This document shows positions 34,821 to 47,300 of a stretch of DNA of 64,000 nt, one piece after another (within the stretch, counting starts at the first letter, position 1; every line of letters starts with the position of its first letter). Origin of the DNA: Beroe forskalii (lineage: Eukaryota; Ctenophora; Nuda; Beroida; Beroidae); the NCBI GenBank assembly GCA_011033025.1, contig WFMF01000328.1, forward strand, positions 1 through 64,000, read 5' to 3'. A program made the position numbers and the translations under genes. The notes beneath the pieces are model-generated. The model searched no databases and had not been told where the DNA came from. It saw nothing but the letters and a program-made list of their open reading frames with translations.

Positions 34821-35384
34821 ACAACAAGGGGAAAAGTTCGCAACATTTTGTTTATGTGCCCTGATTTTCAAAACTCTTAGCCATTGATCATCGCTATGTT
34901 GACCTCGGACAAAAAACAAAATGAACGGCCAATAGTCCTATATGCTGAGAGGGGTTCTAGGGTTAGTAAGGTGAGAATGGATTCCGCAGAGAAAAGTTAA
35001 CGAAGGTATTCACTAATGTCTAACACCAACCCTAACCCTAACTAATTAAATATTGAACTAAGTAACAATGGCCCTAGCAGTTAATCTAATAACAGTTAAA
35101 ATGATGATCAGAAAGTGTCAGTAGGAGTTCACAAGGGGGTCAACAGGGGTTCGCCAGGGGGCCTGCAGGGGTTTAGTAGGGGGCCATTGGTATACTTTCA
35201 TACGACCGCACCACATAGGTCACGTGTGCTTACGAAATTATAATTTAAAGATAATATATCTTGCATTGCTCGTCGCATTTTCAGCCTTATTGTTCAAAAG
35301 TTAAATGATAACAACATGATTTCTTGATTAGGAAATGATAGCCTCCAGAACCTCACTCAGATTCATGTTGTTACCTGACAACTG
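34821..35384. other. TRIP11 upstream region
   Basis: The spacer between FB7 and the TRIP11 start contains a CACGTG E-box at about 35222 and short repeats of AGGGGGTCAACAGGGG-like words near 35125-35185. No TATA box was identified. Confidence 0.4.
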
Positions 35385-38300
35385 ATGTCAGAGAGTGGGG
35401 GTTACTCTGGATGGTTGGGTGGCTATGCTAAGAGTGTAGCTGGCTCTGTCTCAGCGTTTACTCAGGATATTCTCGAGGAAACTAGATCCGAAACGCAAGA
35501 TGAGAAGATAATAGCTATTTGTCTGTTGCAGTATAGAATTTATGATTGAATTGAATTGAAATTTAGTTTTATGGGGCAGTTCTTTTGGAAAGTTTGGTAA
35601 TTCATAGTTCTTTTTGGAATGGTTGAATTGCATGGTAACGTTTTGCGAAATTTCTCCTCAATGTGTAACATAGTTACAGGCCATCGTCTCGATGCATATT
35701 GCACATATTAAACTCGGTTGCACCTCGTACAATATGCATAACATGCATCTAAAGTCTCAACTCTGCCCTATAGTCATGTATATTTTCAGTGGACCATGAA
35801 CTTCTTTTATCCCTTTTAAAATTTCTTGTTAAGTATTTATTGCATATTAATATTATGCCACATGCTGTTCATCTAAATGATTCGGTAAAATCGAGCATAA
35901 TGATTGATGAACAATAATTGATTACCATTTCGCCGTTTATTTTCTATTTCGCCTGTATTTCAGATGTTAATTCATTGCTCAAGCATTCGTATCAAAAGAC
36001 AGCAGAATGTGAAGCCAAAATAGAGGCTCTAGATGCCGAGGTACATTGTTTAACATTTCCAGTTGAGTCCTACTTCCATTGAATGATTGCCTCTTGCTAG
36101 ATGAGGAATATGGCGGACTATAAACTATGAATACCTATATTCCATCGTTTCTCCGTTATTCCCCACCTCCAGATTCTGAAGATGAAGTCGGAGCTTAGCG
36201 AGGCGGCTGAGGACAGAGAAGTGGCTGAGTTGCAGCTTCAAGAAGTGGGAGACAGGTGGCGAAATGTTGTGAAAGAAAAGGATGTGAGTGGGTCTTACGA
36301 GTAACCTTAACTTTCGAATTTATTGTTGGCCTCTTTCTTATTACTTTATTAGTAAATTTGGCAAACCATAATTACCACCGACTATAGAAAAGTCGAATAT
36401 CATTTTTTAACGATTTTAACTCTACGGATGACGGCTCTTCTGCTGTGCTGCGTCTGATCTTCAAGCTATCAAAGTGATTCATTTCACAGCAGCCAACGCT
36501 GTTACAGTATATCTTACTCATGGGACAGAGAATTTGGCTAAATCCTTCTGACAGACCCGTCACTGTTAGATATACAGCATCAAAAATGTATCAACTTGAT
36601 AGTCTGAAGACCTCGACCAGATTCGAATGTAGGTCAATCCGTGTTCATCACTTGTGACTAGAACCAGTAGAACGGGCTGGTCACAGCTTGTCAAGGAAGA
36701 CGTGGTAGAAGTTGAGGGGACTGGTAATCACTCGTCGTGGAGGGCGTGGCTGAAGGGGCTGGTCATCTCTCGTCAAGGAAGGTGTGGTAGGAAGGTCTGG
36801 TCATCACTCGACAAGGAAGCCGTGGACGGAGTAGGAGGGCCAGGGTATGGTCATCACTCGTCAAGGAAGGCGTGGTAGGAGGGGCTGGTCATCACTCGTC
36901 AAGGAAGGCGTGATAGGAGTATGAGGGGCTGGTCATCACTTGTCAAGGAAGGCTTGGTAGGAGCAGGAGGGGCTGGTAATCACTCGTCAAGAAGGCGTGG
37001 TAGGAGTAGGAGGGGCTGGTCATCACTCGTCAAGGAAGGCGTGGTAGGAGTAGGAGGGGCTGGTCATCACTTGTCAAGGAAGGCTTGGTAGGAGTATGAG
37101 GGGCTGGTCATCAATTGTCAAGGAAGGCGTGGTAGGAGCAGGAGGGGCTGGTCATCACTTGTCAAGGAAGGCGTGGTAGGAGTATGAGGGGCTGGTTATC
37201 ACTTGTCAAGGAAGGCGTGGTAGGAGCAGGAGGGGCTGGTCATCACTTGTCAAGGAAGGCGTGGTAGGAGGATGAGGGGCTGGTCATCACACGTCAAGGA
37301 AGGCGTGGTAGGAGCAGGAGGGGCTGGTCGTCACTCGTCAAGGAAGGCGTGGTAGGAGCAGGAGGGGCTGATCATCACTCGTCAAGGAAGGCGTGGTAGG
37401 AGCAGGAGGGGCTGGTCATCACTCGTCAAGGAAGGCGTGGTAGACAGGAGGGGCTGGTCATCACTCAAGTGGTAGGAGTAGGAGGGGCTGGTCATCAGTC
37501 GTCAAGGAAGGCGTGGTATGAGTAGGAGAGGCTGGTCATCACTCGTCAAGGAAGGCGTGGTAGGAGCAGGAGGGGCTGGTCATCACTCGTCAAGGAAGGC
37601 GTGGTAGGAGCAGGAGGGGCTGGTCATCACTTGTCATCCAGGCGTGACGTATGACGGTCATTTGCATTCAAGGAAGGCGTGGTAGGAGCAGGAGGGGCTG
37701 GTCATCACTCTCGTCAAGGAAGACGTTGACAGGGCTGGTCATCACTCGTCAAGGACGGTATGACGTATTTGATTGGTCATCATTCCACATGGTGGGAGTA
37801 GGAGCATTCATCACTCGTCGAGGAAGGCGTGGTAGGAGAAGGGTTGACACCATTTGCATGTAATGAATAATGACTCCGCAGTGGAGGGCTTTATATGTGT
37901 CCGTTGACACCCAATCAAACATGACATGACGTTGACATTCCATCCATATGACGTATGACGTATTTTGATTCGTATGCATTCCACATTCGTATGCATTCCA
38001 CATTCCAGCCATGTGACATTGACACCATTTGCATGTTATGACGAATGACGTATTCTGATTCGTACGCATTCCACATTCCATCAATATGACGTTGACACCA
38101 TTCGTATGCTATGACGTTTTTTGATTCGTACGCATTCCATATTCCAGCCTTCATGACGTTGAAACCCTTTTGATGTTATAACGTATGACGCTTTGATTCG
38201 CCCATATATCGAATATGATTGATGAATTAATCATAAAGTATTAAGGTGACATGAAGATTGAAGAAATGATGCTAGTATATTTCTTATCATCCCCAAAGGC

Positions 38301-41300
38301 CAAAGTCTGGGGACTTGTTGTAACCTACCCACTGAACCTAAGCTAATGATTTCCACAGGAAGAAATAAAAGCAATGAAAGAGAAGATAGAGGAGTTAGAA
38401 AGCTACAACCTGAACGACAGCACCAGAACTCGCGCAACATCAGGGGCTGGCGATGTTGTCGACTTCAGCGATCCCTTCGTGTGCGAACTGGAGATAGGCA
38501 GGTTGAACAAGGAGAATCAGACGCTGCGGACCAAAGTTGAAAAGATATCTGCCGTAAGTTAGTGATTCTGTTATGTTAGTTTGGATTTAGATGAATCCTT
38601 GTTTTTAGGAAGAGAATTGATACGTCTCATACTAGCTTCACGTTAAAGCTCTCATTGGGAGTCAATTGCATCTTATCAACAAGTATGTGATGTAATCAGT
38701 AATGGAACTGGAAAATCGTGCCAAATGGTAATTGGTCGCAGGTGCTTGTTGCTGTGCCACGTAAAATTTTGATAAAATGGGGCGGTCGCTATTTTATACT
38801 TTTGGTTGCGTAGCGCGCGATGACATTTTATCGTAACGACATTTTACTGTCATTTCGAAGCAAAACACGTTCCGCGCGCGCGGCGCGCACGAGCAAATTT
38901 TGCTAGTTTTGGGTGGGAAAGTCGCCAAAAACTGAAGACGCAACATTATCTCTGAATTACTCCATCATTGACTCTTATCATGATCGTTTCAGCGGAAGAA
39001 TGACAATTCTGCAGAACGGAACGATGAAGATTCAGAGAGTAAAATTATGGTTCGTGATTCTGACATTTCTTTCGCTAACACGAAATTTACTGGGAATTTA
39101 TTTCTATCTGATATTTGTTCTAAGTATTCTTGCTGAATATTCAAAGATTCCATTCAGGCCCTACAAGCCCAACTGAGGTCTGTGTATATGGAACATGAGA
39201 ATGAGCTGGCTCTAAAACAGCAGGAAACGGACATTATCATCGCTAGCTTGAGGGAGGAGCTCCTACATAACTCAACCAAGACAGGTGCTTTGGTCCAACA
39301 TAATCTTAATGGCTGATATTTGCAATTAATTGGAGTAAATCAGAAATCTATGATATATGGACATTGATTCCTATCGACTGTTTGGTATTGTAATTTCGTA
39401 CACTGAGGCATGCCTTCGGCATATCATGGAATGTTAAAAGATGAAAGCATGCTTGCTAGCCGGGCGACATAACATATGAAACTATCGGTATTCTCTCCTC
39501 TATATTAAACAGCACGGTAAATAAATACCTTACATGCCACGAATTGATGGAAATCGTGACGCAAGATCAAATTCTACCGTTCATTATGAGGGTCAATTCA
39601 TTGATACCCCTAAAAATGTGACAATTTATAATTTTGGTCATAATATTCCAATAAAGTAAATACCTTAAACGAGGGATATTTATTTGGTGCGAAAATTTTT
39701 CGGAATAATACCCAAATTTTTTGCAAAACTAAATTTTGCTTTCCATTTCCAGAAGACGATAACGAGCACACAGACTTACAACGCAAGTATTCTGAGCTAC
39801 AATTACAACACAAGCGTGAACAAGGATTCTTCAAACAGGTTTATACTTTTATAGCTTTTAAAACTATTGAATGAGACTTTTATTCAAAAAAATGACTCAA
39901 GATAAATCTGTATGGACACAGTCAAGCTCTTAAAATTAAAAGATGAAGATGTTCCCATGTGAATATATCCATTAAAAGATGAAAATGTTCTCGTGTGTAT
40001 CATTAGAAGGTGCAATGTCTGTTCCAATACTCCCAGCTAGAGCAGGAAAGCAGTGTCCTGGAGACGCGACTGTCTGCTGCAGACTCCGCTGTGTCTGTCT
40101 TGGAGGAGGAGAAGTCTCGTCTCTCTGATCTCGTCAGGGAGTTGGAGAGCTGCCAGCGGATCTCAGAGGAGAAGATAGCGGAATTGGAGGGACAGGTCAC
40201 TCCGTCACCTGATATGGAGGCCACGTAAGGATCGATTTAAATCGTAGTTTCTATTGGTTACATTAAATGAAATATGGTTACAGCGTTGGATCGAAGAAAA
40301 TTTCGAATCAATTCGTTCTTGTCATGAATTTGGATTGAATTGCTAAAACGCAAAATTATAATGTTTGGCTTCTAACCCATGCCAAATCCCACCACGGCTC
40401 AATTCAACGGTGCTATATCTAACCTGAACAAAGAACTAGCTCTCAAAACCTCAGAAGTCCAATCTCTGCGCTCCAAGCTGGGTGCTGCAGAGCAGCTTGT
40501 CTCCAACAAGGACAAAGAGGTGAGTAGCATCGCTAGGAAGCTTTCACTTCCATGGATTGTCAATTTGTGGTTATAAGCGGTTATTATTTGGAGATAATTG
40601 GTTAGTAAAACTAATAGAGAAACATTGAAATAATTTCGTTAGAGGCACACCATGGCCCTTCAGCATGTTGTAACTCACAGTTCCCATGAAGGTAAATTAT
40701 GCCATTATTTTCAAGAAATCCTGAAATATTAGTATTGTCGTGAAGAACAAGGATGGTCGATGGAGTTTGAACCTACCGCTGAATTTCAAAAATCAAGATA
40801 TTCTTATGACTGTCATATCATAATTTTCCTGTGCATACCTGCTGATAATATTAGAGCACAACAACCACAAGCCTCCCACCCCACGCCACCACACATTGTT
40901 GTATCTCTTTCTGGCATTGTACGTGTTTCTCGGGTGTCTCTCACACATTTCCTGCTCAGAAGCTTCTCTGGCACCCTTCCATTCCAAGTCTTGTGAAGTG
41001 TAGTGGTAGCACTCATAGGTGGGTGGATCCCCTTCAAAGGTAGCGTCTGTGAGGAGAAAACACACCAGAACCACCAGGGGTTTCATGCTGCTCTCGTATA
41101 CTCCTACTGTTTCATATTGCTTTTCTCATATTATACTCCTATTGAAATGGTTCTTATCAAGGAAAATTTCAAATCACCATCAGTGCATCGAGTAACCTCA
41201 ATTTCTTTATTGGCCCTTTTTCAACCGGCCCTTAAGGACAAAAACGACTTTGATATTTTTGTCCAAAGAGCCGATTAAAAAAGGCCGGTTAAAGTGGGGC

Positions 41301-44300
41301 CGATTAAATTAAAGGCTAGATGATTTAGGTCAGATGAAACTTGTATTACATAGCTTACCTTAGGAGGTCTATTTATAAAGGGTGTAATTTGGGGATTTTT
41401 CGAAAAAATCCCCATATTTTCAACCTACCAAAATTTTGCCCGCCACAATTTTACTCCCCGATTTAATTCAACCCGCTTTCGAAATTTCTTGAACTATCTG
41501 TACTAAAACAGTACAATTTCGTTTCAGAGATGAGTTTTCAGATAGTTACAGATAATTTAGTCAAAGTCAAATGGTTAAAACAATTGAAATTCAAAAATTT
41601 AGAACAGTAATTAATGAAGCAGAGGCTCAGGAAGACGATCAAGAATTCGATTTGTAATATTAGAATTAATCTATTTTTCCATTGTTTTCCCCAAAAAATC
41701 TTTCATTTGTCAGCAAAAAGTTAGAAAAATCACCCAATTTTATTTGGTGGGTGAAATTTGGGGATTTTTGAAAAAAATCCCCATATTTTCAACCTACCAA
41801 AATTTCAAACACCGCAATTTCGACCCATATAAATAGACCTCCTAAGGTATGTAAAGTTAAATTCATTTTACCGTCATCATATATAACACAGATCATGACC
41901 TAAATCATGATATTAGACCGGAACTTAGGTTTTCTGATGCAATTTACTAAGTAAACGTTATTTTTGTGACTATTTTTGAGCAGAAATTTCTTAGTTTGGC
42001 AACTTTTTGAAAAATTTTTGTCCAATAATAAAATAGTTCAAAAATGATTCAATTTTTCGTCCAAAGGTTGAAAAAAGGGCCGGTTAAGAAAAGGGCGGTT
42101 AAAAAAGGCCAATAAGGTAGTTTATTTTGCGCTTTTACTCTGCACTCCTACAGATTGCTCAGCTGAGGATTGCCCTCAACACAGTAAACAACGAGGACTT
42201 TCAGGAGCTACGAGGACTCTCAGACTCCCTCAAAATGCAGGTATTTTATAAAATTACTATGGCTGAGAGCGCCCATTCACAGTCCACATTTTGGAGAAAA
42301 TGCTGTAAAATCTGCTCTGACCCATCAGCAGAGGGACTTTCCCACCTACCCTTCTTTGACCCTATCATCGAGGACGAACAGCACTTCCTTGTTAGCTGTC
42401 CCAACTATCATCCACAGCGCTTAGCACTGGAAGAAGAGGTAAAGTCAGCACTGATATCCTGGGAGCCATGTCGATTGATGACACTGTTCCAAAAGACTCA
42501 ATGATGTCATTCGCCAGATATGTCAACAGAATCATGAACATTCGATTCCCAAAGCATGATTTGAGCAACAGCGATTCAGATAAGCCAAGAAAGAAGACAT
42601 CTACAAGAAAGAAGAGGAAAGATTGAGGATCTGGGCACAAGAACATCCTTCAAATCATCCGTCCACCACTTTGCCTCAATAACTTTACACTCTGATCTGC
42701 TGAACTCATGTTAACATCCTTTAAATTACTAACTTATCACACCGAGTTGAACTTATCTTTATAATTTCTATCAGGCTTTTTCACTGGGCGCTTTTCTTTT
42801 CTGGCTGTTCTTATCTTGGCACGCTTTCTTTTCATCAGACAAGTTTATTGGTTTGGGGACTTAAGTTTAGCTTGTTGGTCTTTCAATTTTAGGCACGCTT
42901 TTCATTTTTATCTTCTCATGTTAAGATCAGTGGTTTCTTTACATTTTACTTTGCCTCTATAGTTTTGAGGTTTACGCTTATAGATTTTTGGCTTTCTAGT
43001 TTCGTTAAGAGTTTCGTCAAGAGCCTCTTTTCGCGGTCTGACATTACTTGGAATATACGGTTAATTAAGTATGTTTTGTAATTAGACTGTAATTGATATT
43101 TCTATTTCTATTTCTATTTCTAAAATTTTAAATATATATGAAATTTTATAGAATTTTATTAAATACAAAATTTTATTAGATTTTACAAATAATTTAATAA
43201 AATTTTGTTAAATTTAATTAAGTTTTATTAAAACTTTATAAAATTTCGTAAAATTTGATAAACAAAAAGGGTCCAAGTTTACATAAATGTGAACCTGGAC
43301 CCTAATCCAAACCCTGGACCCAAGTCTTTGGCGGAATTATCTTGAGAAGATAGTGAGATAAATGATTCTAATCCGTAGATAAATCGAGATAGAATGATTG
43401 GTTTGTTTTTATAAAGTTTAAAAAAGTCAAAATGGAAAAAATCTTCGGAGGTTACTTTGCAAACAAAACAACTTATGCTATGATATTCTCGCTGGATTTC
43501 AAACGAAAGATTCAAGTACACCGATAAATTCTGAGCGGTCTTTTAGTTGCAAGTGGCCTCTATAAGATGCGGTCTATCTGTTGCTGGTTCCTTATAGCGC
43601 CTAAAATAAGAACATATTTGCATAATTGCCCAATCCACCTTATCACAGTAACTACTTCCCATTGTGTTCTTCTCATTATCCAACGCACCTCTGCCGTCCG
43701 TTTGATATTTCGGCACATGAATTTCCATAGACTCTGAAATTCAACCTGAGCGTTATGCCGTACCACCTCCAAGGAGGATCCCCCTCAGTAAATCTTTTGT
43801 AACGCAGCAGTGCATTACTTGCCCGCAATTAGCCCTTGCAATTCTTAGTAGCCAACTTATAATCAGTTTCACTCCGCTGGTGCCTGTTTAAACGCTCCAA
43901 GCCGTGCCTTGCAAAGGGCTGCCTGCCACCCGAATACTTATTATATGCATCTATTCAGGACGATGAATTAAAGCCGAGTCAGTCGGATTTTAGTCACATT
44001 AGAAATGCTAATAGCGTCATTATTATATGCTAGTGCGAGTAATCGCGCCGCGGTTTATACAAAAGAATCAAATTCGGGATTTAACTGGAATATGGGAACT
44101 GGGATTACCATCATGACTTTGACATTGAAATACGCCCACCTAGAGTAGGCTCACCGTCTACTACCGCCACATCCACTTGGTCATGTGACCTTACTTACGA
44201 AATAAATTTACATGGAACAATAATTCCGGGGATCGAAATTTTGGGGGTACGAAATTTGGGGATATTCTGGGAAAATAACGCATGTTAACGTATGATGATG

Positions 44301-47300
44301 ACGTCATTTTGAAATTTTGTAATTCGTAACTCATAACATTTGGCCTATTCTGCATTTAACCCTAACTCATATCCACCCATTCTCACCAACTCCCTCAGGT
44401 GGACGGGTACAAAGAGTCTCTGAAGGAAACAGGACACCAGCTGCTCCAGGCACACACCCAAGTGGAAGCCCTGTCCACAGAGCGGGTAGAACTCCTGGCA
44501 ACCGTCCAGTGTTTGGAGGAGGAGAAGAGGAGGAGCGAGGGGGTGGAGCGCGACTATGCGATCCAGATTAGGGTGTAGTGGGATCCAGGTTAGGGTGAAG
44601 TTGGATCCAGGTTAGGGTGGAGTGGAGTGGAGCTGGACAATGCGATCCAGGTTAGGGTGGAGTGGGATCCAGGTTAGGGTGGAGTGGGGTGGAGCTTGTC
44701 AAGGCGATCCAGGTCAGTGTGGAACGGGAAGGCCAGAGTGGAATGGGAGAGGTAGAATGGGTGGGAATGGATTTAGGAGTGGAGATTAAATGACGCAATG
44801 TTGATGAAAACGCTGATATTACCTAAAATCGTGAAAAACTGAGACATTACTCATATATTTAAACACCGTTCCATACTTCACTCTCAGCTGACGACGATTA
44901 TCAAAAGATTTTCGAAAGCTTATGATTACAATTCTTTCGTGTCAGTTATATCGTTTAAACTTCCACCTCCTGAGTACTGAGACATAGGAAATAGTATCGG
45001 AATGAAAATGAATTTTTAGTATTTTCGAATTTTTAACATGGTATATTAATCATCCTTGGAAACATCAAATCTGGTGCCTAAGTTTGAAACTATCTCAGAT
45101 CAAAACCAAGGACGACTTCATCTCTGAACTTCAAGAAACGTGTTCCTCGCAACGGCAGGCTTTGTCGGAACAGAAGGAAGCTACAGCGACCCTCACTGCT
45201 CAGCATGAGACCACTGTCAGACTTGCCAATCAGCTCAAAGCTGGTAAGTACATTCCCTTGCAAAACCTTCTGTCACATCTCTCTGATCAAGGAATTTTAC
45301 CGTCTAAAAATGTCTCAATGCTCAACTATTCGGACACATTACACACACAATCCTCCTCCATTTCCCAGAAAAGGTTGAACTGGTAGTGGAGTGCAAGAAG
45401 CTGCGAGATGAGCTGGAGTCTAGTGAGGAGCGAGGTAAGCAGCTCAGCTCCGAAGTCTCCACTCTGAAGAACCACCCTCTCTCCTACCTCATGAGGGAGG
45501 AGTTGAGTGAGGGACAGATGCTTGGTATCCGAGATATCTGCGCGAGGGGGGAGGAGGAAGGGACAGACACTCAGGCAGCTGGAGAGGAGTTGAGGGAGGT
45601 GAAGAAGAAACTCTCAGATAAGAGCGAGCAACTCAAACTTCTCCAGGGTAAGGAGGGAAACCGCGCGACTTTTTGTTTCCTTTTTGTAAGCTTCGCGGCT
45701 ACCGTCGTTATTAGTTAAAAGCCATGGAGTTCCTGTCAGGTTGAGATGGGACATATCTCACTTCTGACTGGAGACCTTTTTGCATTTTTGAGGAAAGTTT
45801 GAACCGCGCTGTTAACCGAAATGTTTCAATAAAGGGGGGGGGGGGTTCAAGCCAAATTTTTGGGAAAGCACGTTTCTGAGATAATGGTTGACCCAAAAGG
45901 TATACCCCGTGGGCCAACTTTTTGGCCAGGTTTGGTACCCCCAGACCCACTGGCGCCGCCGTGGCGCCGTGCCCAAATGGGCATATTTTTCAAAAGCAAC
46001 TTGGGCGGGATCTGAGGTGTGCAATCGATATATAATGGTCCCCTGAGTTACTATAGAAAAATTTGAAGTCGATATCTCAAAAATGGCCGAGTTAGCGTAA
46101 ACGCATGCCCATATATGGGCATACGCGCGTCGCGCAAGCCAATTTTGGCCCATAACTTGTGCAAATATCAATATTTTTGAATGAAACCAACTTTATTCGA
46201 CCCTAATCTCACCCACTCTGAAGCAGCTCAAACTTCTACAGGGTAAGGAGAGGACTGCTTGACTTTTTGTTTCCTTTTTGTAAGCTTCGCGGGTGCCGTC
46301 GTTATTCGTTAAAAGCCATGGAGTTCCTGTCAGGTTGAGATGGGGACATATCTCACTTCTGACTGGGGACCTTTTTGCATTTTTGAGGAAAGTTTGAACC
46401 GCGCTGTTAACCGAAATGTTTCAAGCCAAATTTTTGGGAAAACACGTTTCTGAGATAATGGTTGACCCAAAAGGTATACCCCGTGGGCCAACTTTTTGGC
46501 CAGGTTTGGTACCCCCAGACCCACTGGCGCCGCCGTGGCGCCGTGCCCAAATGGGCATATTTTTTCAAAAGCAACTTGGGCGGTATCTGAGGTGTGCAAT
46601 CGATATATAATGGTCCCCTGAGTTACTATAAAAAAATTTGAAGTCGATATCTCAAAAAATGGCCGAGTTATGGCCGAAAAACGCATGCCCATATATGGGC
46701 ATACGCGCGTCGCGCAAGCCAATTTTGGCCCATAACTTGTGCAAATATCAATATTTTTGAATGAAACCAACTTTATTCGATAAGTAGCGTTGAATTATGT
46801 ATTCTTTGCAAGTTTGGGCTTGATTGCTGCTAAAATGGCGATTTGAGGTCCAAAAAACCTCTAAAAAACCACAATATCGCCATTTTCTCAGTTCGTGTTT
46901 TTTCGAAAGTTCTCTTTACTCAACGGTTAAAAACTCAAGCTACGATTGATATTTTTGCATAATTCTTTTTTTACGTGAAACAATACTAAATTCAGCCAAA
47001 AATTTTGAAGGCCTAACTCAAAAATCCGGCTCTATAGAGCCGGATTTTTGAGTTAGGCCTTCAAAATTTTTGGCGCCCCCCCCCCGGCCCCCTTAAAAAT
47101 GTAATCTGTGCTTAAATCACGTCATCAGTGTCTGCTACGCACTTCGCAATGTCTATTTGTCAGGAATTCTTACTCCTTGCAAATTTCTCTCGACGTGGAG
47201 TGTTGCGGCATTGTGTGCAAATCGATGAAATAACGAGTAACTCTTGAGATTTTGAGTCCTGTTCAAATTTTGCAGTACAGCTACAGGAATGTCTCCTGAA

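Noticed and set aside
35025-35042. CCCTAACCCTAAC, telomere-like
   Set aside because: Only two or three units, so too short to mean an interstitial telomere; likely chance.
36672-37845. Regular repeat array, CRISPR-like at first sight
   Set aside because: The genome is eukaryotic, units are contiguous with no unique spacers, and the array lies inside an intron.
45711-46770. Minus-strand open frames of 79-146 codons, repeated twice
   Set aside because: They are translations of the duplicated family P repeat. The pair exists because of the 595-bp duplication.
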